Source of the DNA: Colletes latitarsis
Lineage: Eukaryota > Arthropoda > Insecta > Hymenoptera > Colletidae
Direction of reading: 5' to 3'
Length of the DNA: 64,000 bases
NCBI RefSeq assembly: GCF_051014445.1
Contig: NW_027488366.1
Location: 19,052,001-19,116,000 of the forward strand
Shown here: positions 1-13,497 of the stretch, piece by piece
How positions within the stretch are numbered: position 1 is the first letter of the stretch
Layout of the letters: each line of letters begins with the position of its first letter
Translations under genes and position numbers: made by a program
Notes under the pieces: generated by a model
Seen by the model: only the letters and a program-made list of their open reading frames with translations
Databases searched by the model: none
Told to the model about the DNA's origin: nothing

Positions 1-139
1 AACCCAGCATCTGGCCAACAAGTATGCGAAAAAAACGAAAGTATGAGCAAGATGATTGCAAATACCAGAACTAACCCAGACATAACCAGCGTTTTCCTCT
101 AAAACACTAATCGGAACCAGTTTTTATTGACTGTTTCAC

Positions 140-151
140 TGTGGTACCACA
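140..151. other. 12-bp palindrome TGTGGTACCACA (representative copy of a monomer-wide motif)
   Basis: TGTGGTACCACA is a perfect inverted repeat centred on GGTACC. It recurs in a large share of monomers across the window. Where CACTAC follows instead of CATTAC the palindrome extends to 16 bp (AGTGTGGTACCACACT, for example 21,920-21,935). Short dyads are known to be enriched in several centromeric satellites; a role here is inference. Confidence 0.85.
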
Positions 152-493
152 TTACTACGTGATCCAAACCAGAAAAAGCCCAGGATCTTGCGAACAAGTA
201 TGCGAGAAACGCGAAAGTACGGGCCAGATGAGGGCAAATCCCAGAACTAACCGAGACATAACCTGCGTTATCCTGTAAAATTTAAGTCGCAACCAGGTTT
301 ACTTGACTGTTTCAGTGTGGTACCCCATTACTACGTGATCCTAACAATAGAAGAACACAGGATCTGGCCATTCAAGTATGCGAACAATGCGAAAGTGTGG
401 GCCAGATGAGGGCAAATCCCAGACCTAACCGAGATATAACCGGCAATATCCTCTAAAATATTAATCGAAACCGGGTTTAATTGACTGTTTCAG

Positions 494-505
494 TGAGGTA
501 CCTCA
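494..505. other. Alternative palindrome TGAGGTACCTCA (representative copy)
   Basis: This lies at the same monomer position as TGTGGTACCACA, with both symmetric positions changed (T to A on the left, A to T on the right) so that the 12-bp dyad is preserved. It is common in one of the two alternating subfamily A monomer types. Confidence 0.85.
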
Positions 506-3119
506 TGACTACGTGGTCCAAACCAGAAAAAACCCAGCATCTGGCCAACAAGTATGCGAAAAAAGCGAAAGTATGAGCAAGATGATTGCAAATACCAGAA
601 CTAACCCAGACATAACCAGCGTTATCCTCTAAAACACTAATCGGAACCAGTTTTTATTGACTGTTTCACTGTGGTACCACATTACTACGTGATCCAAACC
701 AGAAAAAGCCCAGGATCTGGCCAACAAGTATGCGAAAAATGCGAAAGTACGAGCCAGATGAGGGCAAAACCCAGACCTAACCGAGACATAACCGGCGTTA
801 TCCTCTAAAATATTAATCGCAACCAGGTTTAGTTCACTGTTCAGGTGTGGAACCTCATTACTACGGGATCCACACCAGAAGAAACCCAGGATCTGGCCAA
901 CAAATATGCGAAAAACGCGAAAGTATGAGCCAGATGATTGCAAATACCAGAACTAACCCAGACGTAGCCAGCGTTATCCTCTAAAATACTATTCGGAACC
1001 AGTTTCTATTGACTGTTTCAGTGTGGTACCACATTACTACGTGATACAAACCAGAAAAAGGCCAGGATCTGGCCAACAAGTATGCGAAAAATGCGAAAGT
1101 ACGAGCCAGATGAGGGCAAAACCCAGACCTAACCGAGACATAACCTGCGTTATCCTCTAAAATATTAATCGCAACCAAGGTTTAATTGACTGTTTCGGTG
1201 TGGAATGTCATTATTACGGGATACAAACCTGGAAAACCCCAGGATCTGGCCAACAAGTACGCGAAAAATGCGAAAGTACGAGCCAGATGAGGGCAAATCC
1301 CAGACCTAATCGAGACATAAACGGCGTTATCCTCTAAAATATTAATCGCAACCAGGTTTAATTGACTGTTTCAGTGTGGTCCCACATTAATACTTGGTCC
1401 AAGCCAGAAAAAGGCCAGGATCTGGCCAACAAGTATGGGAAAAATGCGAAGGTACGAGCCAGATGAGGGCAAATCCGAGTCCTAACCGAGATATAACCGG
1501 CGTAATCCTGTAAAACACTAATCGGAACCAGCTTTTATTGACCGTTTCAGTGAGGTACCTCATTACTACGTGGTCCAAACCAGAAAAAACCCAGCATCTG
1601 GCCAACAAGTATGCGATAAAAGCGAAAGTATGAGCAAGATGATTGCAAATACCAGAACTAACCCAGACATTACCAGCGTTATCCTCTAAAACACTAATCG
1701 GAACCAGTTTTTGTTGACTGTTTCAGTGTGGTACCACATTACTACGTGATCCAGCCAGAAAAAGCCCAGGATCTGGCCAACAAGTATGCGAGAAATGCGA
1801 AAGTACGAGCCAGATGAGGGCAAAACCCAGACCTAACCGCGACATACCCGGCGTTATCCTCTTACATATTAATCGAAACCAGGTTTAATTGACTGTTCAG
1901 GTGTGGATCCTCATTACTACGGGATCCAAACAACAAAAAACCCAGCAACTGGCAAACAAGTATGCGAAACAAGCGAAAGTATGAGCCAGATGATTGCAAA
2001 TACCAGAACTAACCCAGACATAACCAGCGTTATCCTCTAAAACACTAATCGGAACCAGGTTTAATTGACTGTTTCAGTGTGGTCCCACATTACTACTTGG
2101 TCCAAGCCAGAAAAAGGCCAGGATCTGGCCAACAAGTATGGGAAAAATGCGAAGGTACGAGCCAGATGAGGGCAAATCCGAGACCTAACCGAGATATAAC
2201 CGGCGTTATCCTCTAAAACACTAATCGGAACCAGCTTTTATTGACCGTTTCAGTGAGGTACCTCATTACTACGTGGTCCAAACCAGAAAAAACCCAGCAT
2301 CTGGCCAACAAGTATGCGAAAAAAGCGAAAGGATGAGCAAGATGATTGCAAATACCAGAACTAACCCAGACATAACCAGCGTTATCCTCTAAAACACTAA
2401 TCGGAACCAGTTTTTATTGACTGTTTCACTGTGGTACCACATTACTACGTGATCCAAACCAGAAAAAGCCCAGGATCTTGCGAACAAGTATGCGAGAAAC
2501 GCGAAAGTACGGGCCAGATGAGGGCAAATCCCAGAACTAACCGAGACATAACCTGCGTTATCCTGTAAAATTTAAGTCGCAACCAGGTTTAATTGACTGT
2601 TTCGGTGTGGAACCTCGTTACTACGGGATCCTAACCAGAAAAGCCCCAGGATCTGGCCAACAAATATGCGAAAAACGCGAAAGTATGAGTCAGATGATTG
2701 CAAATACCAGAACTAACCCAGACATAGCCAGAGTTATCCTCTAAAATACTATTCGGGTCCACCTTTATTGACTGTTTCAGTGTGGTACCACATTACTACG
2801 TGACCCAAACCAGAAAAAGCCCAGGATCTGGACAACAAGTATGCGAGAAATGCGAAAGTACGAGCCAGATGAGGGCAAAGCCCAGCCCTAACCGAGACAT
2901 AACCGGCGTTATCCTCTAAAATATTAATTGCAACCCGGATTAATACCCTGTTTCGGTGTGGTACCACATTACTACGTGGTCCGAGCCAGAAAAAGGCCAG
3001 GATCTGGCCAACAAGTACGCGAAAAATGCGAAGGTACGAGCCAGATGAGGGCAAATCCCAGACCTAACCGAGATATAACCGGCGTTATCCTCTAAAATAC
3101 TATTCAGAACCAGCTTCTA

Positions 3120-5240
3120 TTGACTGTTTCAGTGTGGTACCACATTACTACGTGATACAAACCAGAAAAAGCCCAGGATCTGGCCAACAAGTATGCGAGA
3201 AATGCGATTGGTACGAGCCAGATGAGGGCAAATCTCAGCCCTAACCGAGACATAACCGGCGTTATCCTCTAAAATATTATTCGCAACCAGGTTTAATTGA
3301 CTGTTTCGGTGTGGCACCTCATTACTACGGAATCCAAATCAGAAAAAACCCAGGATCTGGCCAACAAATATGAGAAAAACGCGAAAGCATGAGCCAGATG
3401 ATTGCAAATACCAGAACTAACCCAGACATAACCAGCGTTATCCTCTAAAACTCTAATCGGAACCAGCTTTTATTGACTGTTTCAGTGAGGTACCTCATTA
3501 CTACGTTGTCCCAACCAGAAAAAACCCAGCATCTGGGCAACAAGTATGCGAAAAAAGCGAAAGTATGAGCAAGATGATTGCAAATACCAGAACTAACCCA
3601 GACATAGCCAGCGTTATCCTCTAGAATACTATTCGGAACCAGCTTCTATTGACTGTTTCAGTGAGGTACCTCATTACTACGTGGTCCAAACTAGAAGAAA
3701 CCCAGCATCTGGCCAACAAGTATGCGAAAAAAGCGAAAGTATGAGCAAGATGATTGCAAATACCAGAACTAACCCAGACATAGCCAGCGTTATCCTCTAA
3801 AATACTATTCGGAACCAGCTTCTATTGACTGTTTCAGTGTGGTACCACATTACTACGTGATACAAACCAGAATAAGGCCAGGATATGGCCAATAAGTATG
3901 CGAAAAATGCGCAGGTACGAGCCAGATGAGGGCTAATCCCAGACCTAACCGAGACATAACCGGCGTTATCCTCTAAAATATTAATCGCAACCTGGTTTAA
4001 TTGACTGTTTCGGTGTGGAACCTCATTACTACGGGATCCAAACCAGAAAAAACCCAGGATCTTGCCAACAAATATGCGAAAAACGCGAAAGTATGAGCCA
4101 GATGATTGCAAATACCAGAACTAACCCAGACATAGCCAGCGTTATCCTCTAAAATACTATTCGGAACCAGCTTCTATTGACTGTTTCAGTGTGGTACCAC
4201 ATTACTACGTGATACAAACCAGAATAAGGCCAGGATATGGCCAATAAGTATGCGAAAAATGCGCAGGTACGAGCCAGATGAGGGCTAATCCCAGACCTAA
4301 CCGAGACATAACCGGCGTTATCCTCTAAAATATTAATCGCAACCAGGTTTAATTGACTGTTTCGGTGTGGAACCTCGTTACTACGGGATCCTAACCAGAA
4401 AAAACCCAGGATCTGGCCAACAAATATGCGAAAAACGCGAAAGTATGAGCCAGATGATTGCAAATACCAGAACTAACCCAGACATAGCCAGCGTTATCCT
4501 CTAAAATACTATTCGGGTCCAGCTTTTATTGACTGTTTCAGTGTGGTACCACATTACTACGTGACCCAAACCAGAAAAAGCCCAGGATCTGGCCAACAAG
4601 TATGCGAGAAATGCGAAAGTACGAGCCAGATGAGGGCAAATCCCAGCCCTAACCGAGACATAACCGGCGTTATCCTCTAAAATATTAATTGCAACCGGGA
4701 TTAATACCCTGTTTCGGTGTGGTACCACATTACTACGTGGTCCGAGCCAGAAAAAGGCCAGGATCTGGCCAACAAGTACGCGAAAAATGCGAAGGTACGA
4801 GCCAGATGAGGGCAAATCCCAGACCTAACCGAGATATAACCGGCGTTATCCTCTAAAATACTATTCGGAACCAGCTTCTATTGACTGTTTCAGTGTGGTA
4901 CCACATTACTACGTGATACAAACCAGAAAAAGCCCAGGATCTGGCCAACAAGTATGCGAAAAATGCGAAAGTACGAGCCAGATGAGGGCAAAACCCAGAC
5001 CTAACCGAGACATAACCCGCGTTATCCTCTAAAATATTAATCGCAACCAGGTTTAATTGACTGTTTCGGTGTGGTACCGCATTACTACGTGACACAAACC
5101 AGAAAAAGCCCAGGATCTTGCGAACAAGTATGAGCCAGATGATTGCAAATACCAGAACTAACCGAGACATAACCTGCGTTATCCTCTAAAATTTTAGTCG
5201 CAACCAGGTTTAATTGACTGTTTCAGTGTGGTACCACATT
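3120..5240. repeat. 3.1-kb block duplication, copy 1
   Basis: This run of about 12 subfamily A monomers is repeated at 6.1-8.4 kb. The offset is 2,980 bp in the first part (for example AACTCTAATCGG at 3,439 and 6,419) and 3,156 bp later. The second copy therefore gained one monomer. Distinctive shared features include AATAAGGCCAGGATATGGCC and the 157-bp deletion monomer. Confidence 0.78.
5126..5132. repeat. Deletion monomer (157 bp) scar
   Basis: Normal monomers contain two AAGTATG copies 19 bp apart (AAGTATG, 12 nt, AAGTATG). Here only one is left and GAGCCAGATG follows directly. This is a clean 19-bp deletion between short direct repeats, shortening the monomer to about 157 bp. The same scar is at 8,282-8,288 and 8,439-8,445. 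Confidence 0.85.
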
Positions 5241-6099
5241 ACTACGTGATCCTAACAATAGAAAAACACAGGATCTGGCCATTCAAGTATGCGAAAAATG
5301 CGAAAGTACGAGACAGATGAGGGCAAATCCCAGTCCTAACCGAGACATAACCGGCGTTATCCTCTAAAATATTAATCGCAACCAGGTTTAATTGACTGTT
5401 TCGGTGTGGAACCTCATTACTACGGGATCCTAACCAGAAAAAACCCAGGATCTGGCCAACATATATGCGAAAAACGCGAAAGTATGAGCCAGATGATTGC
5501 AAATACCATTACTAACCCAGACATAGCTAGCGTTATCCTCTAAAATACTATTCGGAACCAGCTTTTATTGACTGTTTCAGTGTGGTACCACATTACTACG
5601 TGATCCTAACAATAGAAGAACACAGGATCTGGCCATTCAAGTATGCGAAAAATGCGAATGTACGAGCCAGACGAGGGCAAATCCCAGACCTAACCGAGAC
5701 ATAACCGGCGTTATCCTCTAAAATATTAATCGCAACCAGGTTTAATTGACTGTTTCGGTGTGGAACCTCATTACTACGGGATCCTAACCAGAAAAAACCC
5801 AGGATCTGGCCAACATATATGCGAAAAACGCGAAAGTATGAGCCAGATGATTGCAAATACCAATACTAACCCAGACATAGCTAGCGTTATCCTCTAAAAT
5901 ACTATTCGGAACCAGCTTTTATTGACTGTTTCAGTGTGGTACCACATTACTACGTGATCCTAACAATAGAAGAACACAGGATCTGGCCATTCAAGTATGC
6001 GAAAAATGCGAAAGTACGGGCCAGATGAGGGCAAATCTCAGACCTAACCGAAACATAACCAGCGTTATCCTCTAAAATACTAATCGGGACCTACTTTTA

Positions 6100-8390
6100 T
6101 TGACTGTCTCAGTGTGGTACCACATTACTACGTGATCCGAATCAGAAAAAGCCCAGGATCTGGCCAACAAGTATGCGAGAAATGCGATTGGTACGAGCCA
6201 GATGAGGGCAAATCCCAGACCTAACCGAGACATAACCGGCGTTATCCTCTAAAATATTATTCGCAACCAGGTTTAATTGACTGTTTCGGTGTGGCGCCTC
6301 ATTACTACGGAATCCAAACCAGAAAAAACCCAGGGTCTGGCCAACAAATATGAGAAAAACGCGAAAGCATGAGCCAGATGATTGCAAATACCAGAACTAA
6401 CCCAGACATAACCAGCGTTATCCTCTAAAACTCTAATCGGAACCAGCTTTTATTGACTGTTTCAGTGAGGTACCTCATTACTACGTTGTCCCAACCAGAA
6501 AAAACCCAGCATCTGGCCAAAAAGTATGCGAAAAAAGCGAAAGTATGAGCAAGATGATTGCAAATACCAGAACTAACCCAGACATAGCCAGCGTTATCCT
6601 CTAGAATACTATTCGGAACCAGCTTCTATTGACTGTTTCAGTGTGGTACCACATTACTACGTGATACAAACCAGAAAAAGGCCAGGATCTGGCCAACAAG
6701 TATGCGAGAAATGCAAAAGTATAAGCAAGATGATTGCAAATACCAGAACTAACCCAGACATAACCAGCGTTATCCTCTAAAACACTAATCGGAACCAGCT
6801 TTTATTGACTGTTTCAGTGAGGTACCTCATTACTACGTGGTCCAAACTAGACGAAACCCAGCATCTGGCCAACAAGTATGCGAAAAAAGCGAAAGTATGA
6901 GCAAGATGATTGCAAATACCAGAACTAACCCAGACATAACCAGCGTTATCCTCTAAAACACTAATCGGAACCAGCTTTTATTGACTGTTTCAGTGTGGTA
7001 CCACATTACTGCGTGATCCAAACCAGAAAAAGCCCAGGATCTGGCCAACAAGTATGCGAAAAATGCGAAAGTACGAGCCAGATGAGGGCAAATCCCAAAC
7101 CTAACCGAGACATAACCGGCGTTATCCTCTAAAATATTAATCGCAACCAGGTTTAATTGACTGTTTCGGTGTGGAACCTCATTACTACGGGATCCAAACC
7201 AGAAAAAACCCAGGATCTTGCCAACAAATATGCGAAAAACGCGAAAGTATGAGCCAGATGATCGCAAATACCAGAACTAACCCAGACATAGCCAGCGTTA
7301 TCCTCTAAAATACTATTCGGAACCAGCTTCTATTGACTGTTTCAGTGTGGTACCACATTACTACGTGATACAAACCAGAATAAGGCCAGGATATGGCCAA
7401 CAAGTATGCGAAAAATGCGCAGGTACGAGCCAGATGAGGGCAAATCCCAGACCTAACCGAGACATAACCGGCGTTATCCTCTAAAATATTAATCGCAACC
7501 AGGTTTAATTGACTGTTTCGGTGTGGAACCTCGTTACTACGGGATCCTGACCAGAAAAAACCCAGGATCTGGCCAACAAATATGCGAAAAACGCGAAAGT
7601 ATGAGCCAGATGATTGCAAATACCAGAACTAACCCAGACATAGCCAGCGTTATCCTCTAAAATACTATTCGGGTCCAGCTTTTATTGACTGTTTCAGTGT
7701 GGTACCACATTACTACGTGACCCAAACCTGAAAAAGCCCAGGATCTGGCCAACAAGTATGCGAGAAATGCGAAAGTACGAGCCAGATGAGGTCAAATCCC
7801 AGCCCTAACCGAGACATAACCGGCGTTATCCTCTAAAATATTAATTGCAACCGGGATTAATACCCTGTTTCGGTGTGGTACCACATTACTACGTGGTCCG
7901 AGCCAGAAAAAGGCCAGGATCTGGCCAACAAGTACGCGAAGAATGCGAAGGTACGAGCCAGATGAGGGCAAATCCCAGACCTAACCGAGATATAACCGGC
8001 GTTATCCTCTAAAATACTATTCGGAACCAGCTTCTATTGACTGTTTCAGTGTGGTACCACATTACTACGTGATACAAACCAGAAAAAGCCCAGGATCTGG
8101 CCAACAAGTATGCGAAAAATGCGAAAGTACGAGCCAGATGAGGGCAAAACCCAGACCTAACCGAGACATAACCCGCGTTATCCTCTAAAATATTAATCGC
8201 AACCAGGTTTAATTGACTGTTTCGGTGTGGTACCGCATTACTACGTGACACAAACCAGAAAAAGCCCAGGATCTTGCGAACAAGTATGAGCCAGATGATT
8301 GCAAATACCAGAACTAACCGAGACATAACCTGCGTTATCCTCTAAAATTTTAGTCGCAACCAGGTTTAATTGACTGTTTCAGTGTGGTAC
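6100..8390. repeat. 3.1-kb block duplication, copy 2 (one extra monomer)
   Basis: This matches 3,120-5,240 in monomer order and rare variants. It carries one additional monomer near 6,650-6,830. It ends at the 157-bp deletion monomer, which here is itself duplicated in tandem. Confidence 0.78.
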
Positions 8391-8445
8391 CACATTACTA
8401 CGTGACACAAACCAGAAAAAGCCCAGGATCTTGCGAACAAGTATG
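8282..8445. repeat. Tandem pair of 157-bp deletion monomers
   Basis: The deletion scar seen at 5,126 occurs twice here, with AAGTATG at 8,282 and 8,439, exactly 157 bp apart (176 minus 19). The surrounding bases of the two monomers are nearly identical, so a single shortened monomer was duplicated as a unit after the deletion arose. Confidence 0.87.
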
Positions 8446-10329
8446 AGCCAGATGATTGCAAATACCAGAACTAACCGAGACATAACCTGCGTTATCCTCT
8501 AAAATTTTAGTCGCAACCAGGTTTAATTGACTGTTTCAGTGTGGTACCACATTACTACGTGATCCTAACAATAGAAAAACACAGGATCTGGCCATTCAAG
8601 TATGCGAAAAATGCGAATGTACGAGCCAGATGAGGGCAAATCCCAGACCTAACCGAGACATAACCGGCGTTATCCTCTAAAATACTAATCGCAACCAGGT
8701 TTAATTGACTGTTTCGGTGTGGAACCTCATTACTACGGGATCCTAACCAGAAAAAACCCAGGATCTGGCCAACATATATGCGAAAAACGCGAAAGTATGA
8801 GCCAGATGATTGGAAATACCATTACTAACCCAGACATAGCTAGCGTTATCCTCTAAAATACTATTCCGAACCATCTTTTATTGACTGTTTCAGTGTGATA
8901 CCACATTACTACGTGATCCTAACAATAGAAGAACACAGGATCTGGCCATTCAAGTATGCGAAAAATGCGAAAGTACGGGCCAGATGAGGGCAAATCCCAG
9001 ACCTAACCGAGATATAACCGGCAATATCCTCTAAAATATTAATAGAAACCAGGTTTAATTGACTGTTTCGGTGTGGAATGTCATTATTACGGGATCCAAA
9101 CCAGGAAAAACCCAGGATCTGGCCAACAAGTATGCGAAAAATGCGAAAGTACGAGCCAGATGAGGGCAAATCCCAGACCTAACCGAAACATAACCAGCGT
9201 TATCCTCTAAAATACTAATCGGGACCAACTTTTATTGACTGTCTCAGTGTGGTACCACATTACTACGTGATCCGAACCAGAAAAAGCCCAGGATCTGGCC
9301 AACAAGTATGCGAGAAATGCGATTGGTACGAGCCAGATGAGGGCAAATCCCAGCCCTAACCGAGACATAACCGGCGTTATCCTCTAAAATATTATTCGCA
9401 ACCAGGTTTAATTGACTGTTTCGGTGTGGCACCTCATTACTACGGAATCCAAACCAGAAAAAACCCAGGATCTGGCCAACAAATATGAGAAAAACGCGAA
9501 AGCATGAGCCAGATGATTGCAAATACCAGAACTAACCCAGACATAACCAGCGTTATCCTCTAAAACTCTAATCGGAACCAGCTTTTATTGACTGTTTCAG
9601 TGAGGTACCTCATTACTACGTTGTCCAAACCAGAAAAAACCCAGCATCTGGCCAACAAGTATGCGAAAAACGCGAAAGTATGAGCAAGATGATTGCAAAT
9701 ACCAGAACTAACCCAGACATAGCCAGCGTTATCCTCTAGAATACTATTCGGAACCAGCTTCTATTGACTGTTTCAGTGTGGTACCACATTACTACGTGAT
9801 AGAAACCAGAAAAAGGCCAGGATCTGGCCAACAAGTATGCGAAAAATGCGAAAGTACGAGCCAGATGAAGGCAAATCCCAGACCTAACCGAGACATAACC
9901 GGCGTTATCCTCTAAAATATTAATCGCAACCAGGTTTAATTGACTGTGTCAGTGTGGTCCCACATTACTACTTGGTCCAAGCCAGAAAAAGGCCAGGATC
10001 TGGCCAACAAGTATGGGAAAAATGCGATGGTACGAGCCAGATGAGGGCAAATCCGAGACCTAACCGAGTCATAAACGACGTTATCCTCTAAAATATTATT
10101 CGCAACCAGGTTTAATTGACTGTTTCGGTGTGGCACCTCATTACTACGGAATCCAAACCAGAAAAAACCCAGGATCTGGCCAACAAATATGAGATAAACG
10201 CGAAAGCATGAGCCAGATGATTGCAAATACCAGAACTAACCCAGACATAACCAGCGTTATCCTCTAAAACTCTAATCGGAACCAGCTTTTATTGACTGTT
10301 TCAGTGAGGTACCTCATTACTACGTTGTC

Positions 10330-11913
10330 CAAACCAGAAAAAACCCAGCATCTGGCCAACAAGTATGCGAAAAACGCGAAAGTATGAGCAAGATGATTGC
10401 AAATACCAGAACTAACCCAGACATAGCCAGCGTTATCCCCTAGAATACTATTCGGAACCAGCTTCTATTGACTGTTTCAGTGTGGTACCACATTACTACG
10501 TGATAGAAACCAGAAAAAGGCCAGGATCTGGCCAACAAGTATGCGAAAAATGCGAAAGTACGAGCCAGATGAAGGCAAATCCCAGACCTAACCGAGACAT
10601 AACCGGCGTTATCCTCTAAAATACTAATCGGGACCAACTTTTATTGACTGTCTCAGTGTGGTACCACATTACTACGTGATCCGAACCAGAAAAAGCCCAG
10701 GATCTGGCCAACAAGTATGCGAGAAATGCGAAAGTACGAGCCAGATGAGGGCAAATCCCAGACCTAACCGAGACAAAACCGGCGTTATCCTCTAAAATAT
10801 TAATAGAAACCAGGTTTAATTGACTGTTTCGGTGTGGAACATCATTATTACGTGATCCAAACCAGAAAAAACCCAGCATCTGGCCAACAAGTATGCGAGA
10901 AATGCGAAAGTACGAGCCAGATGAGGGCAAATCTCAGCCCTAACCGAGACATAACCGGCGTTATCCTCTAAAATATTAATCGCAACCAGGTTTAATTGAC
11001 TGTTTCGGTGTGGCACCTCATTACTACGGAATCCAAACCAGAAAAAACCCAGGATCTGGCCAACAAATATGCGAAAAACGCGAAAGTATGAGCCACATGA
11101 TTGCAAATACCAGAACTAACCCAGACATAGCCAGCGTTATCCTCTAAAATACTATTCGGAACCAGCTTCTATTGACTGTTTCAGTGTGGTACCACATTAC
11201 TATGTGATACAAACCAGAAAAAGGCCAGGATCTGGCCAACAAGTATGCGAAAAATGCGGAGGTACGAACCAGATGAGTGCAAATCCCAGACCTAACCGAG
11301 ATATAACCGGCGTTATCCTCTAAAACACTAATCGGAACCAGCTTTTATTGACTGTTTCAGTGAGGTACCTCATTACTACGTGGTCCAAACCAGAAAAAAC
11401 CCAGCATCTGGCCAACAAGTATGCGAAAAAAGCGAAAGTATGAGCAAGATGATTGCAAATACCAGAACGAACCCAGACATAACCAGAGTTATCCTCCAAA
11501 ATACTATTCGGAACCAGCTTTTATTGACTGTTTCAGTGAGGTACCTCATTACTACGTGATACAAACCAGAAAAAGGCCAGGATCTGGCCAACAAGTATGC
11601 GAAAAATGCGAAAGTACGAGCCAGATGAGGGCAAATCCCAGACCTAACCGAGTCATAAACGACGTTATCCTCTAAAATATTAATCGCAACCAGGTTTAAT
11701 TGACTGTGTCAGTGTGGTCCCACATTACTACTTGGTCCAAGCCAGAAAAAGGCCAGGATCTGGCCAACAAGTATGGGAAAAATGCGATGGTACGAGCCAG
11801 ATGAGGGCAAATCCGAGACCTAGCCGAGATATAACCGGCGTTATCCTCTAAAACACTAATCGGAACCAGCTTTTATTGACCGTTTCAGTGAGGTACCTCA
11901 TTACTACGTGGCC
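10330..11913. repeat. 9-monomer (1,584-bp) HOR, copy 1
   Basis: Nine subfamily A monomers are followed immediately by a near-identical second copy at an offset of exactly 1,584 bp. Rare variants shared at this offset include CTCTAGAATACT, GATAGAAACCAG, CCGAGACAAAACC, GAGCCACATG and AACGACGTTATCC. Differences are few, for example CCCCTAGAA against CCTCTAGAA at 10,437/12,021. Confidence 0.9.
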
Positions 11914-13497
11914 CAAGCCAGAAAAAACCCAGCATCTGGCCAACAAGTATGCGAAAAACGCGAAAGTATGAGCAAGATGATTGCAAATACCAGAACTAAC
12001 CCAGACATAGCCAGCGTTATCCTCTAGAATACTATTCGGAACCAGCTTCTATTGACTGTTTCAGTGTGGTACCACATTACTACGTGATAGAAACCAGAAA
12101 AAGGCCAGGATCTGGCCAACAAGTATGCGAAAAATGCGAAAGTACGAGCCAGATGAAGGCAAATCCCAGACCTAACCGAGACATAACCGGCGTTATCCTC
12201 TAAAATACTAATCGGGACCAACTTTTATTGACTGTCTCAGTGTGGTACCACATTACTACGTGATCCGAACCAGAAAAAGCCCAGGATCTGGCCAACAAGT
12301 ATGCGAGAAATGCGAAAGTACGAGCCAGATGAGGGCAAATCCCAGACCTAACCGAGACAAAACCGGCGTTATCCTCTAAAATATTAATAGAAACCAGGTT
12401 TAATTGACTGTTTCGGTGTGGAACATCATTATTACGTGATCCAAACCAGAAAAAACCCAGCATCTGGCCAACAAGTATGCGAGAAATGCGAAAGTACGAG
12501 CCAGATGAGGGCAAATCTCAGCCCTAACCGAGACATAACCGGCGTTATCCTCTAAAATATTAATCGCAACCAGGTTTAATTGACTGTTTCGGTGTGGCAC
12601 CTCATTACTACGGAATCCAAACCAGAAAAAACCCAGGATCTGGCCAACAAATATGCGAAAAACGCGAAAGTATGAGCCACATGATTGCAAATACCAGAAC
12701 TAACCCAGACATAGCCAGCGTTATCCTCTAAAATACTATTCGGAACCAGCTTCTATTGACTGTTTCAGTGTGGTACCACATTACTATGTGATACAAACCA
12801 GAAAAAGGCCAGGATCTGGCCAACAAGTATGCGAAAAATGCGGAGGTACGAACCAGATGAGTGCAAATCCCAGACCTAACCGAGATATAACCGGCGTTAT
12901 CCTCTAAAACACTAATCGGAACCAGCTTTTATTGACTGTTTCAGTGAGGTACCTCATTACTACGTGGTCCAAACCAGAAAAAACCCAGCATCTGGCCAAC
13001 AAGTATGCGAAAAAAGCGAAAGTATGAGCAAGATGATTGCAAATACCAGAACGAACCCAGACATAACCAGAGTTATCCTCCAAAATACTATTCGGAACCA
13101 GCTTTTATTGACTGTTTCAGTGAGGTACCTCATTACTACGTGATACAAACCAGAAAAAGGCCAGGATCTGGCCAACAAGTATGCGAAAAATGCGAAAGTA
13201 CGAGCCAGATGAGGGCAAATCCCAGACCTAACCGAGTCATAAACGACGTTATCCTCTAAAATATTAATCGCAACCAGGTTTAATTGACTGTGTCAGTGTG
13301 GTCCCACATTACTACTTGGTCCAAGCCAGAAAAAGGCCAGGATCTGGCCAACAAGTATGGGAAAAATGCGATGGTACGAGCCAGATGAGGGCAAATCCGA
13401 GACCTAGCCGAGATATAACCGGCGTTATCCTCTAAAACACTAATCGGAACCAGCTTTTATTGACCGTTTCAGTGAGGTACCTCATTACTACGTGGCC
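11914..13497. repeat. 9-monomer (1,584-bp) HOR, copy 2
   Basis: This is the direct tandem repeat of the preceding unit. After about 13,500 the match stops. A partial third match, offset 1,584 bp, reappears at about 13,880-14,280 (shared rare AATAGAAACC and GAGCCACATG variants) and then jumps to a different part of the unit, as expected from unequal exchange. Confidence 0.9.
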
